A program made the translations under genes and the position numbers. Positions 9,661 to 20,451 of a stretch of 64,000 nucleotides of DNA are shown here, one piece after another. The stretch spans positions 117,919,064-117,983,063 of the forward strand of contig NC_080171.1 of NCBI RefSeq assembly GCF_950295315.1. Reading direction: 5' to 3'. Position 1 is the stretch's first letter, and the number at the start of each line of letters is the position of its first letter. Below the pieces are notes generated by a model. The model saw only the letters and a program-made list of their open reading frames with translations. It made no database searches and was not told where the DNA came from. Origin of the DNA: Erinaceus europaeus. Taxonomy: Eukaryota > Chordata > Mammalia > Eulipotyphla > Erinaceidae.

Positions 9661-10555
9661 CCAACTGTGATGAAACATGGCAATGTGGTATAAGTAGAAG
9701 GTCCAGATACACAGGGAAATGTGCAATTCTCCATAAGATTTTTTTCTCAGGCCTCCAGCAGGATGCTCATAAGAAAGTTTGAGGGCAGGGGAAAGACTGG
9801 ATACAGCTCCTCTCATTGGGGCAGCTGTACAGACCATGAAGATCAGGAAATTCCCACTGAAGACCGGCCAGAGGTAGAAGTCAGACTCTGTCAATAGGAG
9901 CAAACACCAAACTCCCAAGAATAGCACTTGCTAAGACTAAGGCCAGGCGGAAACAGCAGAAGACAGCTCAGTAACCCTAACATAAACACAGCACTAAGTA
10001 ACAAGCAACAGCAATCTTTCACAAGGAAAGAGGAGAAATTTTAGAGAGTCCTCTCTATGGTGCAAAACGGTACAGAAGGAGCAGTTATAAATTTTTTTAG
10101 GTCTGCATATTTTAAAGAATTATTTTTTCTACCAGCGTTATTATTGTGGCTTGTTGCCCGCACTAAGACGTCACTGCTTCTGGTCCCTGCTGGTTTTCCT
10201 TTAAATCTTCAAAGGCTTCATCCTCCTGTCCCATCCAGGACATTAAAAAAATACACGCAGAGAATCATCTTTCAAGGGCATTGCCACAGCCGCTAGATTA
10301 TTATTATCCTGACTATTAATTACCATGATGCTTTCTGCTGACATGATTTCTCCATTTTTCTGTGTTTCTGTCCAACCAATCCCACATCTAATACTGCAGC
10401 CAGTAATGCGTTTTGCCTGGGAGACAGATGTCCACACTGATCTGAGCACCTCAGGCACAGACAGCACAGGCGGTGACCTTGCCAAGGAGTGTGATGAACA
10501 GGTGAGTGGATCAAAGACAGACAGCCAGGCTTTTCATCCTCAAGAGTAGAACACC
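9661..10555. other. Unassigned stretch with an AT-rich, repeat-free core
   Basis: No gene recognised. Bases 10,285-10,400 are AT-rich and free of repeats, with closely spaced TAAT/ATTA cores. ORFs of 60-106 codons on both strands lack known motifs. Confidence 0.45.
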
Positions 10556-10815
10556 CAGAGCTGAGAGCTTCCCAGGATTAAGCACACATATTAGAGTGGC
10601 AATGACCCAGCTTCAAGACCCTGATCCCCACCTGTAGGGAGGAAACTTCACCATCAGGGAAGCAGGTCTGCAAGTGTCTGTCTATTTCTTTCTCTCTATC
10701 TCCCACTATTCAATTTCTCTCTGTCCTATCCAATAAAATGGAAAAAATGGCCTCCAGGAACAGTGGATTCATAGTTCAGGCACCGAGCCCCAGTGATAAC
10801 CTTGGAGGCAAAAAA
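10556..10815 (+). mobile_element. SINE, long form, diverged head
   Basis: Head decayed (GGATTAAGCACACATATTAG), but GAAGCAGGTCTGCAAGTGTC, TCTGTCCTATCCAATAAAAT and the full 3' module ATGGCCTCCAGGAACAGTGG to ACCTTGGAGGCAAAAAAG are clear. Confidence 0.88.
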
Positions 10816-10935
10816 GAAAGAAGGAATGGAGGAGGGGAGGGAGGGAGGAAGGAAGGAAGGAAGGAAGGAAAGGAGGGAAGGAGGGAAGGAAGGAAGGGAG
10901 GGAGGGAGGGAGAGAGGGAGAAAGAGAGAGAGAAC
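10816..10935. repeat. (GGAA)/(GGGA)n purine microsatellite
   Basis: 120 bases of G and A only, grown from the A-tail of the preceding SINE. The Gly/Arg/Glu-rich ORF here is low complexity. Confidence 0.95.
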
Positions 10936-11099
10936 TGATTCACTTTTCATCCTTTCCAGAGATTCAGTAGCCAAATATGTATAACCAAGTGTAGTTTAAG
11001 CTCATTAACAGTAATGAACTCTCATGTTTTTATGACTGAGGAAGAATGACAGCGGCCAGAGTGCCAATCCAGAATTTACAATGTTCTGTTTTCCTTTCT
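10936..11099. other. Unassigned stretch
   Basis: Nothing recognised. Confidence 0.5.
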
Positions 11100-11185
11100 T
11101 GTTTTCTATGTGGTCCCAGGGATTGAACCCACAGCTCATTCACAGAGGGCATTTAGCCTACTGCTGAGTCATCACCTCAGCCCCT
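11100..11185 (-). mobile_element. SINE head fragment, antisense
   Basis: On the minus strand it reads GGGGCTGAGGTGATGACTCA and GGTTCAATCCCTGGGACCAC. The tRNA-like head with A-like and B boxes is kept, and the 3' body is missing. Confidence 0.65.
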
Positions 11186-11610
11186 CAATTCTCCTTATTA
11201 ACCATTCACCTCATTGTCCTTTTTTTTTTTTTCACTTATGAAATTCCTTGATTTGATCATGCTTTGGGACACAACCTATGTTGTTGTTTTTTTTTAACCT
11301 AAATTTATACTCCCCAAAATTCAGTGCTTTGATCCTAAACCATTAAATCATAAACTTGACCTTTTAAAATCCTGCTTGAATTTTGAGGCTGACAGCACGA
11401 AAGGTTTATTTGGGGCTTTTTGTTTTGTTTTGTTAATATAGAAGCAGTAGCTCTGTATGAAGAAGCACTGATGAAGTAGCTCAACTGCATGTGGAAGCCA
11501 GTCTGCATGTGATAAACTCTAATCTATCTAACCCAAAATGCCCAGAACACATTTCTTTCATATAGAACTAAGACTCTGAAGGTCTCAGGAGAAACGCTGA
11601 TCATTTTCTT
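11186..11610. other. Unassigned stretch
   Basis: T-runs at 11,219-11,232 and 11,286-11,294 and a GTTTT run near 11,420. No gene seen. Confidence 0.5.
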
Positions 11611-11619
11611 AAAGAGTGA

Positions 11620-11745
11620 AGGGGGCCAGGTGGTGGTGCACCTGGTTGTGCATACATGTTACCAAGCTCAAGGACCCAGGTTTGAGCCCCAGGTCCCCAC
11701 CTGCAGGGGTAAAGCTTCATGAGTGCTGAAGCTGGGCTGCAATTG

Positions 11746-11790
<45 letters not shown>

Positions 11791-11847
11791 CCCCCTTCCC
11801 TCTCATTTTTGGCTGTCTCTGTCCAGTAAACAAATAAAGATTTTTAA
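11620..11847 (+). mobile_element. SINE-B with TSD and expanded (CT)n
   Basis: GGGGCCAGGTGGTGGTGCAC head, GGTTTGAGCCCCAGGTCCCC, a (CT)n run at 11,745-11,786, then TCTGTCCAGTAAACAAATAA. AAAGAGTGA at 11,611-11,619 repeats at 11,848-11,856. Confidence 0.93.
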
Positions 11848-11856
11848 AAAGAGTGA

Positions 11857-12799
11857 CAATTGCTCAGATTTACAGTCATTTCCAGAAATAAAATCTGTCA
11901 GAGAAAACCGTCTGATGCAGAACAAATATTTAGAGGCAGGGTTTTGTCATGTGAAGTCATTTTGTCCTTGTCATATGAGAGCCCCTCCTCTGTTCTTCAC
12001 TTCCTAAGTTCCTATCACGTCCCTAAGATTTACACAGAATGTGAGCCCTCACTCATCCCATTCACACTAGATATGATAGCCACATAAATCCAACACAGTA
12101 TATAGACTCAGCTTCACTCTATGACTAATCTGTCTATACTCCCACATGTTCCAGGCTAGTCCTTGATTCCTACCTTCTCTAAGTGTCTTACCAGCCTGGA
12201 TGGCAAAGGAATAAAGCTTAATATCCTTAATGACTTGGTTTCTTCCCAAAGTTTTAAAGATGTTGTCCTGATTTGGCCATTGCTACTCACATAGAAACTT
12301 CTGGCAAATGGATTTTGGAGAAAGGCTTTTTGGACATTTTGGATGAAGCAAACCTTAAGATTTGGACTAAATCAAAGCGAATTCTCTGGTTAATTGTCCT
12401 TAAGTTACCTAGTACTTTTGAGATGTTAAAGACAGAACATATTCCATAGACACATTCTGAGAAATTATTTCCATCTGAGGTGGTTTGGACCAACTGAATT
12501 TCTAATAAAAGGATGATGTGTCTATTTCCAACTGGACTTTCCTCTAAAGAGGATATAACTGCTGCAATATCGTATAACTTCCCTCAAGTTACTGGTTTTA
12601 AGTGTGGGCCCTGCTCCTTTCCAGGCATTTCAGGAACCATGAGCAATTCTGAGTCACATTCAGAACTTAAGATAGAGTCACATGATGTGTTGGTTATTGC
12701 ATGGAACCCCCAGATTTGTGATGGGTAGCTGAATCTCAAGACCTTATCCTTGTAGGGATTTTTGTTTGTTTTGTTTTGTTTTTGCTGTGGTCTCTCTCT
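11857..12799. other. Unassigned stretch
   Basis: No repeat or gene recognised. A T/G-rich run lies at 12,760-12,783. Confidence 0.5.
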
Positions 12800-13008
12800 T
12801 TTCATTATTCGTGATTTAATATTGATTTACAAAATTACAAGGTAATAGCTGTACAACTCCACACCATTCCCACCACAGAGTTCTGAATCCCCAGTCCCTC
12901 CACTGTGACCTGTCACTACAGGTCTTCCACGGTTGTAGATATGGGAAAGATAGAAACAGGCTGGGAGTGTGAATTGACATGTCAATGCCCATGTCTGGCA
13001 GAGAAGCA
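12800..13008 (-). mobile_element. Repeat X with 5' inversion
   Basis: 12,800-12,930 is the antisense 3' end (GTGATTTAATATTGATTTAC, CACCATTCCCACCACAGAGT). 12,935-13,008 is an upstream part in sense orientation (AAACAGGCTGGGAGTGTG, GTCAATGCCCATGTCTGGCA). This head-inverted layout is typical of L1-type target-primed insertion. Confidence 0.7.
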
Positions 13009-13208
13009 ATTCGATCTTCCCAAATGTTATCTACTATGATATCTTTTTCCCCTCGTTACCTGGTCAAATACAGAGGGTCCAGTGGAGAATGCTTATATTA
13101 AAAAATGTGTACAAAAGTAGGAGTATCCCAGATCCCTGAATAATTCCTAGTTAAACAGCCCTAACCTAGCCCCCTCTTTTCTGCTGACCAACATGGGCAA
13201 AATAGAAG

Positions 13209-13420
13209 CTTTTTTTTTCACTTTTATTTATCATTGGATATAGGCAGAGATAAGTAGAGAGTAAAGGGGAAGATAGAGAGGGAGAGAGGCAGAGACAACT
13301 GCAGACCTGCTTCACCACTTGTGAAGCTTTTCCCCTGCAGGTGGGGACCAGGGGCTTGAACCTGGGCCCTTGAGCACTGTAGTGTGTGTGCTTAACCAGG
13401 TGTGCCACTGCCTGGCCCCA
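13209..13420 (-). mobile_element. SINE-B, antisense, with imperfect TSD
   Basis: Complete: antisense tail TTTATTTATCATTGGATATA, GACCTGCTTCACCACTTGTG, GGGGCTTGAACCTGGGCCC, CACTGCCTGGCCCC. AAATAGAAGCTTTTTT (13,199-13,214) resembles AAAGTAGAAACTTTTT (13,420-13,435). Confidence 0.92.
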
Positions 13421-13435
13421 AAGTAGAAACTTTTT

Positions 13436-14477
13436 TTGAGTCAAGTCCCATGATTTGGTGAATACTTGTTATAGCAGCAGTTAGTCTACTCTGATCCGTG
13501 CCCTGTCACTCTCCACCGTCATCTGAAGACACTGATTGGTTTTCATACCTGCAGGTCCAGGGCTAGCTTCCTTGCTCTAAGCTTCTGCGAAAGAAAGAGA
13601 GGACACCAGACCATGAGGAGAAATTCTGGAGACAAGTCCACCCAGTGGTGCAGAGGTCAGCTAGATATGCTGCCTACATGGCCCATCTGGAAGAACGTGT
13701 TGCTCAGTGACCTTGACTGAGGACACACCAGTCTGGAGACATGTATCCAGGCACTTAGAAGGCAGAAACAGGAATAAAATGCTGGAAATGGTGCCAGCAT
13801 TCAGCTCTGGTTCCAGCATGCCCTGTCAGGTAGCTGGGCCTTCTTTCTGTAGGACCACCAATGTACCTTGACTTTCTCTTCTGCCCCCTCTGGCAGCTTC
13901 ATCTTTCTTTCTACACGAGTTTTCCTTGCACTCCCAAACCACCATCTCAATATCTTCCCCCAGGCAACTCCATCACAGCCCAAGTCAATGGATTTTGCCC
14001 GGGCTAAACTTCTTCTCAACAACCTCCTACCAAAAGTGTGAGAGACTGGAAGAGAGATTCCATCTGTCACAGCCCCACAGGGCACAAAATTACTGTTCAA
14101 GCACTACTGGTCATTAAGGACAAAATGTGAGAGATTCCAGTGGTCAGTTTGCCTAGTTTGTAGAAGGACTAAACAGAGTGGTTTCTAGGCAGACAACCTG
14201 TAGCATTGATAAGGTATGGAGCTGAGGGGTCATCTTTTCTTTTGAGAATAATGAGTTGCAAACATTCAGCTGTCCAGTCGTAGAGCAAAACGCAGCCACA
14301 GGTAATAGGCAAAATGATAGCTTGACTGTGTTCCAGTGAAACTTTACACACCAAAATGGGCAACAAGTCAAATTTTTCCCATGATTCCTAGCTTGCTAAC
14401 ACTTTAAGTTCTTTTAACTATTGTTTGGATGGAGAAGGTATAGACCCATCACATGGCTATGAGCTCTCCTTTTTTTA
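13436..14477. other. Unassigned stretch
   Basis: No gene recognised. A 99-codon antisense ORF at 13,801-14,100 overlaps a sense ORF and lacks known motifs. Confidence 0.45.
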
Positions 14478-14786
14478 AAAAAAAAATTAATCTTTGTTTG
14501 TTTAGGATATATACAGCCAGAAATTGAGTGGGAAGGGTGAGAGAGAAGGAGGAGAGGGAGAGGGAGAGAGAGGGAGAGGGAGAGGGAGAGGGAGAGGGAG
14601 AGGGAGAGGGAGAGGGAGAGGGAGAGGGAGAGGGAGAGGGAGAGGGAGAGGGAGAGGGAGAGAGACCTGTGTCCCTGCTTCAGCATTCATGAAGCTTTCC
14701 CCCTGCAGGTGGGGACTGGGGCCTCGAACCTGAGCCCTTGAACTTTGTCCCATGTGTGCTCAACCAGGCACACTACCACCCAGCCC
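14478..14786 (-). mobile_element. SINE-B, antisense, with internal (GGGAGA)n
   Basis: Antisense tail at 14,478, CAGCCAGAAATTGAGTGGGA, an expanded hexamer array in the body, then CTGCTTCAGCATTCATGAAG, GGGGCCTCGAACCTGAGCCC and CTACCACCCAGCCC. Confidence 0.92.
14550..14662. repeat. (GGGAGA)n microsatellite inside SINE
   Basis: About 18 near-perfect hexamers. It gives Pro/Leu and Gly/Arg repeat ORFs on the two strands that are not proteins. Confidence 0.97.
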
Positions 14787-15008
14787 TGGTTCTCCCCTTT
14801 TACAGTGTTTTCTGGCATGACTTCTTCCTGCCCCTCCACTCCATTCCTCTTCCATGTAACTCTTTCCCCCTAGAGATGAAGGAAAGAGAAAAATGGTTTA
14901 CAACTGTTTTTTGAACACAACCTTCAGTACAAAACACATTATTACTTTGTAATCCAGCACACAATGCATTGCTCAAGACTATCATTTTTCAGACAATGAA
15001 ATATGTTA
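14787..15008. other. Unassigned stretch
   Basis: Nothing recognised. Confidence 0.5.
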
Positions 15009-15017
15009 GAAATCAAT

Positions 15018-15236
15018 TTGGTGGTGGTGCACCTGGTTGAGCACACACATTACAGAGCACAAGGACCAAGGTTTGAGCCACCAACCTCCACCTGCAGGGG
15101 GAAAGCATTTTGAGTGGTGGAGCAGGGCTGCAAGTAAGTGTCCCTGTCTCTCTCCCTCTCTATCACCCCCTTCCCACCCAATTTCTGGCTGTCTGTATCC
15201 AATAAATAAAGAGAACTTTTAAAAAAAAATTTTAAA
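15018..15236 (+). mobile_element. SINE-B with TSD
   Basis: GGTGGTGGTGCACCTGGTTG, GGTTTGAGCCACCAACCTCC, ATCCAATAAATAAAGAGAAC tail. AGAAATCAA at 15,009-15,017 recurs at about 15,242-15,250. Confidence 0.92.
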
Positions 15237-15393
15237 AAGAAAGAAATCAAGTTTGCACAATGGTGAATAATAGCACTTTAATAAACAAACAAAAAAGCCA
15301 TATTATTAAATAGAATAGAAGATATCAGTATGCACTAACCTAGAGAAACAGCAACTACTGATAAGCGAAACTCTTAGAGAGTGTGTGTTTAGG

Positions 15394-15612
15394 GACCCAG
15401 CGGTGGCGCACCTGGTTGGGTACGCATGTCACAGTGCGCAAGGACCCAGTTCAAGCCCCCGGTCCCCACCTGCAGGGGAAAATCTTTGCTAGTGGTGAAG
15501 CAGGGCTGTAGGTGTATCTCTGTTTTTCTCCCTCTTTATCACCTCCTTCCCTCTTGATTTCCAGCTGTCTCTATCAAACAAATAAAGATTTTAAAAAATT
15601 AAAAAGAAATAA
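15394..15612 (+). mobile_element. SINE-B with TSD
   Basis: GGGACCCAGCGGTGGCGCAC head, CCAGTTCAAGCCCCCGGTCC, CAAACAAATAAAGATTTTAA tail. AGAGTGTGTTT before the head recurs at about 15,626-15,636 after the A-rich tail. Confidence 0.92.
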
Positions 15613-15636
15613 AATATTAAGAAAAGAGTGTGTTTT

Positions 15637-16218
15637 AAAAAAAGAAAAAAAAGTATCACAATCAGATGTAGAAGTATTCCTTAGGGTCGGCTATAGCCAG
15701 AAATTTTTGAGAACCACTAACCACTGTCTCTCCCAAATTCTTCTCTCCAGGCAGAAGAATAACTGTAAGCAGATTTACTTACAACCTGAATTTAAGCAAT
15801 ACACATGGCCCACTGGGTTAGCTATAACCCCGTAATCTTAGTCAAGTCACCACTTCAAATTTTTTTTTCTATTCCTTTTAGATTTTTTTAACACTCACTC
15901 TGGCCCTGCTTCAATGTACTTTTTATAGCTGAGTTGCCAGTCGAGAGCTCAGGTATCCACTGTGAGACCTGCTGTAATTCCATTCCTACTTAATTAATTC
16001 AAGCTGTCTGTTACTTTCAAGTGTCAACATGTGTTGGTTGTGTGGTCCTAGAGGTCCGGTCCCCAGGCTGCGGAGAACCCTTTAAATCACATTCCAGATG
16101 GAAACGTCTCTGTTTGACTCAGAAACTTGTCCTTTCCCCATCCCTTTCCTTGCTGAGACCACATGAGTGTCCAAGTAAATGACAAGTGATTAAAAATCAC
16201 CAGTGTATACAAATTTAG
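15637..16218. other. Unassigned stretch
   Basis: No gene or repeat recognised beyond short A- and T-runs (15,638-15,651 and 15,861-15,868). Confidence 0.5.
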
Positions 16219-16230
16219 AAAATGCTTCTG

Positions 16231-16454
16231 GGGGCAGGGTGGTGGCGCACCTGGTTGAGCGCACATGTTGCAATGCGCAAGGACCCAGGTTCGAGCCCTC
16301 GGTCCCCACCTGCAGGGGAAAACCTTTGCGTTGTGGTGAAGCAGGGTTGCAGGTGTCTGTCTATTTCTTTCCCTTTCTGTCTCTCCTTTCCTCTCAATTT
16401 ATGATGGTCTCTATCCAATAAATAAATAAAGATAATTAAAAAAACTTTAAAATT
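16231..16454 (+). mobile_element. SINE-B with 11-bp TSD
   Basis: GGGCAGGGTGGTGGCGCACC head, intact box B GGTTCGAGCCC, tail TCCAATAAATAAATAAAGAT. AAATGCTTCTG at 16,220-16,230 recurs at 16,455-16,465. A well-preserved, probably young copy. Confidence 0.95.
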
Positions 16455-16502
16455 AAATGCTTCTGCAAAGCACTGGTTGTGCTAACTTGGGGGCAAATTA
16501 TC

Positions 16503-16575
16503 TTTTTTTTTTTTTTATGGTGCTGGACTGATGCCCAGCTCATCAGCTGAGTCAGTCCCTAGAGCCCCTGTGCAT
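16503..16575 (-). mobile_element. Short SINE-like fragment, antisense
   Basis: A T-run at 16,502-16,516 is followed by ATGGTGCTGGACTGATGCCC and TCAGCTGAGTCAGTCCCTAG, suggesting a fragment of a SINE-C/D-type element. Weak assignment. Confidence 0.4.
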
Positions 16576-17303
16576 TTCTGAGCATCACTTCAGACCAGTT
16601 GTTCTCCCTTCTGGAATCTCTCTGCTTCTACAACGATGTCTGTGCCCTCCATTGAGTTTCTAGGCAGTGCCTACAATTAAGGACTCACTCTTCTGTGGAT
16701 GTTGTTGGACAAAGTGGCCATCAGGATATCAGAAGTGAGGCATGAAAATGTATGTGAACTAGAAGAATTTCAGACCTCCACCTACATACACAGAGGTGTT
16801 TTTTGTTTGTGTGTGTGTGTCTTCCTAATTAAATGTAGCTTTCAAATGGCCTCCCAGAAGAGGAGTTTGACATCACAGAACTGGATATAGAACAGTCGCC
16901 TGGTGTAAATCCAAATTCCATTGTCTACAAAGACACAGAGCATCACAGATTCTCTCTTCCTTTCCTTCCTGTTCACCTCCTTTAGTCTGATGAGATCTGA
17001 TTTCAGAGCACCATAAACAGACATCTCACCTCATTTCTCATTTCTAGAAGTGAGAGTCAAGGAAGGGCTGCCTGGATCTCACCATTTAAAATAGGTTTTG
17101 CTGCAAGATGAACACTACTAAAGTTTCCAGTATTTCCCAGATCACTTTGTTTCACTCAAGCTCACTACTTTTAATCCAAATACCAACTTTGCATTGAAAA
17201 TTGGCACAAAATCAATAATCATTTCTCATGCAGGAGTGATTTTCAGATGGACAGCCCTAATTTCTTCATCGTCTCTTTCTAGAGTCAGACAAAAACAATC
17301 TAC
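16576..17303. other. Unassigned stretch
   Basis: Contains a GT run at 16,808-16,821. No gene or repeat recognised. Confidence 0.5.
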
Positions 17304-17590
17304 CGGGAGTCGGGAGGTGGCACAGCAAGTTAAGCGCACATGGCACAAAGCACAAGTACCTGCGGAAGGATCCCAGTTTGAGCCCCGGGCTCCCCACCTA
17401 CAAGGGAGTCACTTCACAGGCGGTGAAGCAGGTCTGCAGGTATCTATCTTTCTCTCCCCCTCTCTGTCTTCCCCTCCTCTCTCCATTTCTCTCTGTCCTA
17501 TCCAATAACAACGACATCAATAACCACAATAATGTTAAACAACAAGGGCAACAAAAGGGAAAATAAATAAATACATAAATAAAGGCTTAA
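17304..17590 (+). mobile_element. SINE-A, short form
   Basis: GGGAGTCGGGAGGTGGCACA head, CAGTTTGAGCCCCGGGCTCC, CCTATCCAATAACAACGACA, AAGGGAAAATAAATAAATAC tail. CAATCTACC before it and AACCTACCTC after it may be a decayed target duplication. Confidence 0.93.
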
Positions 17591-17624
17591 AAAAACCTAC
17601 CTCAGGCTCTCAGGGATGGATTGG

Positions 17625-17668
17625 TGTTTTGTTTTGTTTTCTTTTCTTTTCTTTTCTTTTGCTTTGTT
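17625..17668. repeat. (TTTTC)n low complexity
   Basis: TTTTG and TTTTC pentamers on the plus strand. Confidence 0.9.
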
Positions 17669-17762
17669 TTGCCTTCATAGAACTATCAGTCTTCAGAACA
17701 GCAGTCCCCTCCAGATGGCAGTGATTTCTCCAAAGAAATCTGTCCAAGGGGATCTGGGCCTT

Positions 17763-18795
17763 GGCTCCAGAATGTAAGAGTCTCTGTGCTTGGCTCCAGA
17801 ATACGAGAGTCTCTGTGCTTGGCTCCAGAATACGAGAGTCTCTGTGCTTGGCTCCAGAATACGAGAGTCTCTGTGCTTGGCCCCAGAATACGAGAGTCTC
17901 TGTGCTTGGCCCCAGAATACGAGAGTCTCTGTGCTTGGCCCCAGAATACGAGAGTCTCTGTGCTTGGCCCCAGAATACGAGAGTCTCTGTGCTTGGCCCC
18001 AGAATACGAGAGTCTCTGTGCTTGGCCCCAGAATACGAGAGTCTCTGTGCTTGGCCCCAGAATACGAGAGTCTCTGTGCTTGGCCCCAGAATACGAGAGT
18101 CTCTGTGCTTGGCCCCAGAATACGAGAGTCTCTGTGCTTGGCCCCAGAATACGAGAGTCTCTGTGCTTGGCCCCAGAATACGAGAGTCTCTGTGCTTGGC
18201 CCCAGAATACGAGAGTCTCTGTGCTTGGCCCCAGAATACGAGAGTCTCTGTGCTTGGCCCCAGAATACGAGAGTCTCTGTGCTTGGCCCCAGAATACGAG
18301 AGTCTCTGTGCTTGGCCCCAGAATACGAGAGTCTCTGTGCTTGGCCCCAGAATACGAGAGTCTCTGTGCTTGGCCCCAGAATACGAGAGTCTCTGTGCTT
18401 GGCCCCAGAATACGAGAGTCTCTGTGCTTGGCCCCAGAATACGAGAGTCTCTGTGCTTGGCCCCAGAATACGAGAGTCTCTGTGCTTGGCCCCAGAATAC
18501 GAGAGTCTCTGTGCTTGGCCCCAGAATACGAGAGTCTCTGTGCTTGGCCCCAGAATACGAGAGTCTCTGTGCTTGGCTCCAGAATGCGAGAGTCTCTGTG
18601 CTTGGCTCCGTAATATGAGAGTCTCTGTGCTTGGCTCCAGAATGCAAGAGTCTCTGTGCTTGGCTCCAAAATATGAGAGTCTCTGTGCTTGGCTCCAGAA
18701 TGCAAGAGTCTCTGTGCTTGGCTCCATAATATGAGAGTCTCTGTGCTTGGCTCCAGAATCTAAGAGTCTCTGTGCTTGGCTCCAGAATATAAGAG
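17763..18795. repeat. 29-bp minisatellite (VNTR-like), about 36 units
   Basis: Units begin every 29 bases at 17,763, 17,792, 17,821 and so on. The 24 units from 17,879 to 18,574 start GGCCCCAGAATACGAG and are identical as read. The flanking units (four on the left, seven plus a partial on the right) start GGCTCC. On the right, units with AGAATGC alternate with units carrying AATATGAG, giving a 58-bp dimer pattern from 18,575. Because 29 is not a multiple of three, each strand cycles through all three frames, and all six are open across the core. I see no start context, splice signals or sequence outside the array to support a protein. Confidence 0.97.
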
Positions 18796-19218
18796 TCAGA
18801 ACTCAAAAGTAATGGCTTGGATTCTTCTCCTCCCACCCGGACATCAGTGATCAAGCGTCCGACAAGTTTTCTTGGTTTTGGTAGGTTGTTGTCTTGCATG
18901 TGTACAGTTTTGAATTCTGCAGCGGATGGCTAAGTCCCATTCTTGGAAGCCAATAAATTTTTGGCATCTGAATGTTTTTCCTCCTTGTTTTCCAGAAGCA
19001 CGTTATGATACTGACATTATGAGCCTTAGCAATGCCAATTGTGTTTCCTTCTTATCCCATTAAAATTAAAATGAGGAACTCACCAGACCAGAGCCAAAAG
19101 ACCTTTGCCAAGGACAGGGAGCAGGGCCTTGATTGGTGAGGCCTGTCTAGGGTACATGGAAGATACTGCATGATGCTTTTTCTCTCTCAGGACTGAGATG
19201 AATTATATAAGCAGAAGG
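18796..19218. other. Unassigned stretch beside the minisatellite
   Basis: No gene recognised. Confidence 0.5.
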
Positions 19219-19425
19219 GCCTGGAGATGGCTCAGCATGCATACCTTGCCATGTCTGAGGACTTGTGTCTGAGCTCTGAATTTGAGCCCCCAGCACCTCA
19301 TAGGAGCACTGTGGACTGCAGTAGATGGAACTCCATAGATAGTGATGAGGTGCAGCGGTATCTCTCCTCTCTCTGTGTCTGTCTCTTCTTACTCCCCCCC
19401 CCAAAATAAAATAAAATAAAAAGAA
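19219..19425 (+). mobile_element. SINE-D
   Basis: Head GGCCTGGAGATGGCTCAGCA, box-B-like GAATTTGAGCCCCCAGCACC, CT-rich body and an AAATAAAATAAAATAAAA tail. Confidence 0.75.
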
Positions 19426-19431
19426 GAACTA

Positions 19432-19700
19432 GGGAGTCAGGCAGTGGCACAGCGGGTTAAGCTTACATGGCACAAAGAAAGGATCCCAGTTTGAGCCCCT
19501 GACTCCCCACCTGCAGGGGAGTCGCTTCACAGGTAGTGAAGCAGGTCTGCAGGTGTCTATCTTTCTCTCCCCCTCTCTGTCTTCTCTCCTCTCTCCATTT
19601 CTCTCTGTCCTATCTAAAAATGACAACAATAAAAAAACACAACAGTAAAAAAAAAAAAAGGGCAACAAAAGGGAAAATAAATAAGTATAAAAAAAAAAAC
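19432..19700 (+). mobile_element. SINE-A, short form, head deletion
   Basis: GGGAGTCAGGCAGTGGCACA head, then CACAAAGAAAGGATCCCAGT, which lacks about 20 bases between the A and B boxes relative to other copies. Body and tail are normal. Confidence 0.92.
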
Positions 19701-19725
19701 ATTAACCCCCTCAACAAAATGATAA

Positions 19726-19727
<2 letters not shown>

Positions 19728-19788
<61 letters not shown>

Positions 19789-19800
19789 GAGAGAGGGGGG
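19728..19800. repeat. (TA)n(GA)n compound microsatellite
   Basis: TA repeat 19,731-19,757 followed by GA repeat to about 19,794 and a G-run. Confidence 0.96.
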
Positions 19801-20451
19801 GGGAAGAACTAGTGAAAACAGGATCAGTGAGATAGGCACCTCAGTAGTAGTACACCTGCAAACATTTCTGGTTTCCCTCTCTAATTAGTGTCACAATAAA
19901 AACAAAAGACTCAGGTAAAAGGTGATTCAGGTGGCCAAGAATACCACTTCTGTGTCATGGCAAAATTCTCAGTAAAGAGGGGGAAAAAAAAAAAAGCTTG
20001 CTGATTTCAGTTATCTCATGGTCCATCATTTCTCCTCTCAAAGCGCTGTCGAATCACTGGCTACTTAGGCTCATTGTAGTCCTGCTCAGGGTCCCCTTTA
20101 CATCTGCTGGGTATGGGGGTGACCGCATGACCTTGTTTGGAGAGGAGTATTTATGAACCTGGTACACATTAGATCCACAACCGATGTGAGATCCTCCCAA
20201 GAAAAAAAAAAGTTTCCATAATATTTCAATATGAACTTGTTCACTACATGAATTCCATATTTCATAAGAGGGTCTGTATGGAAAGAAAACACAGGTTAAG
20301 ATCTTGGAAGAGAGTCTAAGGGGTGCAGGAAAGGCAAAAGGACCATAAGAGCAAATGAAGGAATGTGGGAGATACACTTGACCCAAGTAGTCTGCCTTGT
20401 GTTGACTGAGTGTAAGGCAGAGGAAGTATGCAGTATACTTGACTAAGCAAT
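19801..20451. other. Unassigned stretch
   Basis: A 161-codon minus-strand ORF at 20,054-20,539 runs into repeat X and shows no domain I recognise, so it is not called as a gene. Confidence 0.45.

Noticed and set aside
17763..18795. CRISPR-like array
   Set aside because: The repeats are directly contiguous with no spacers, and the genome is mammalian.
17610..18899. Very long ORFs (up to 429 codons) in all six frames
   Set aside because: They are translations of the 29-bp minisatellite. The frame is open only because the unit lacks stops and the period is not a multiple of three.
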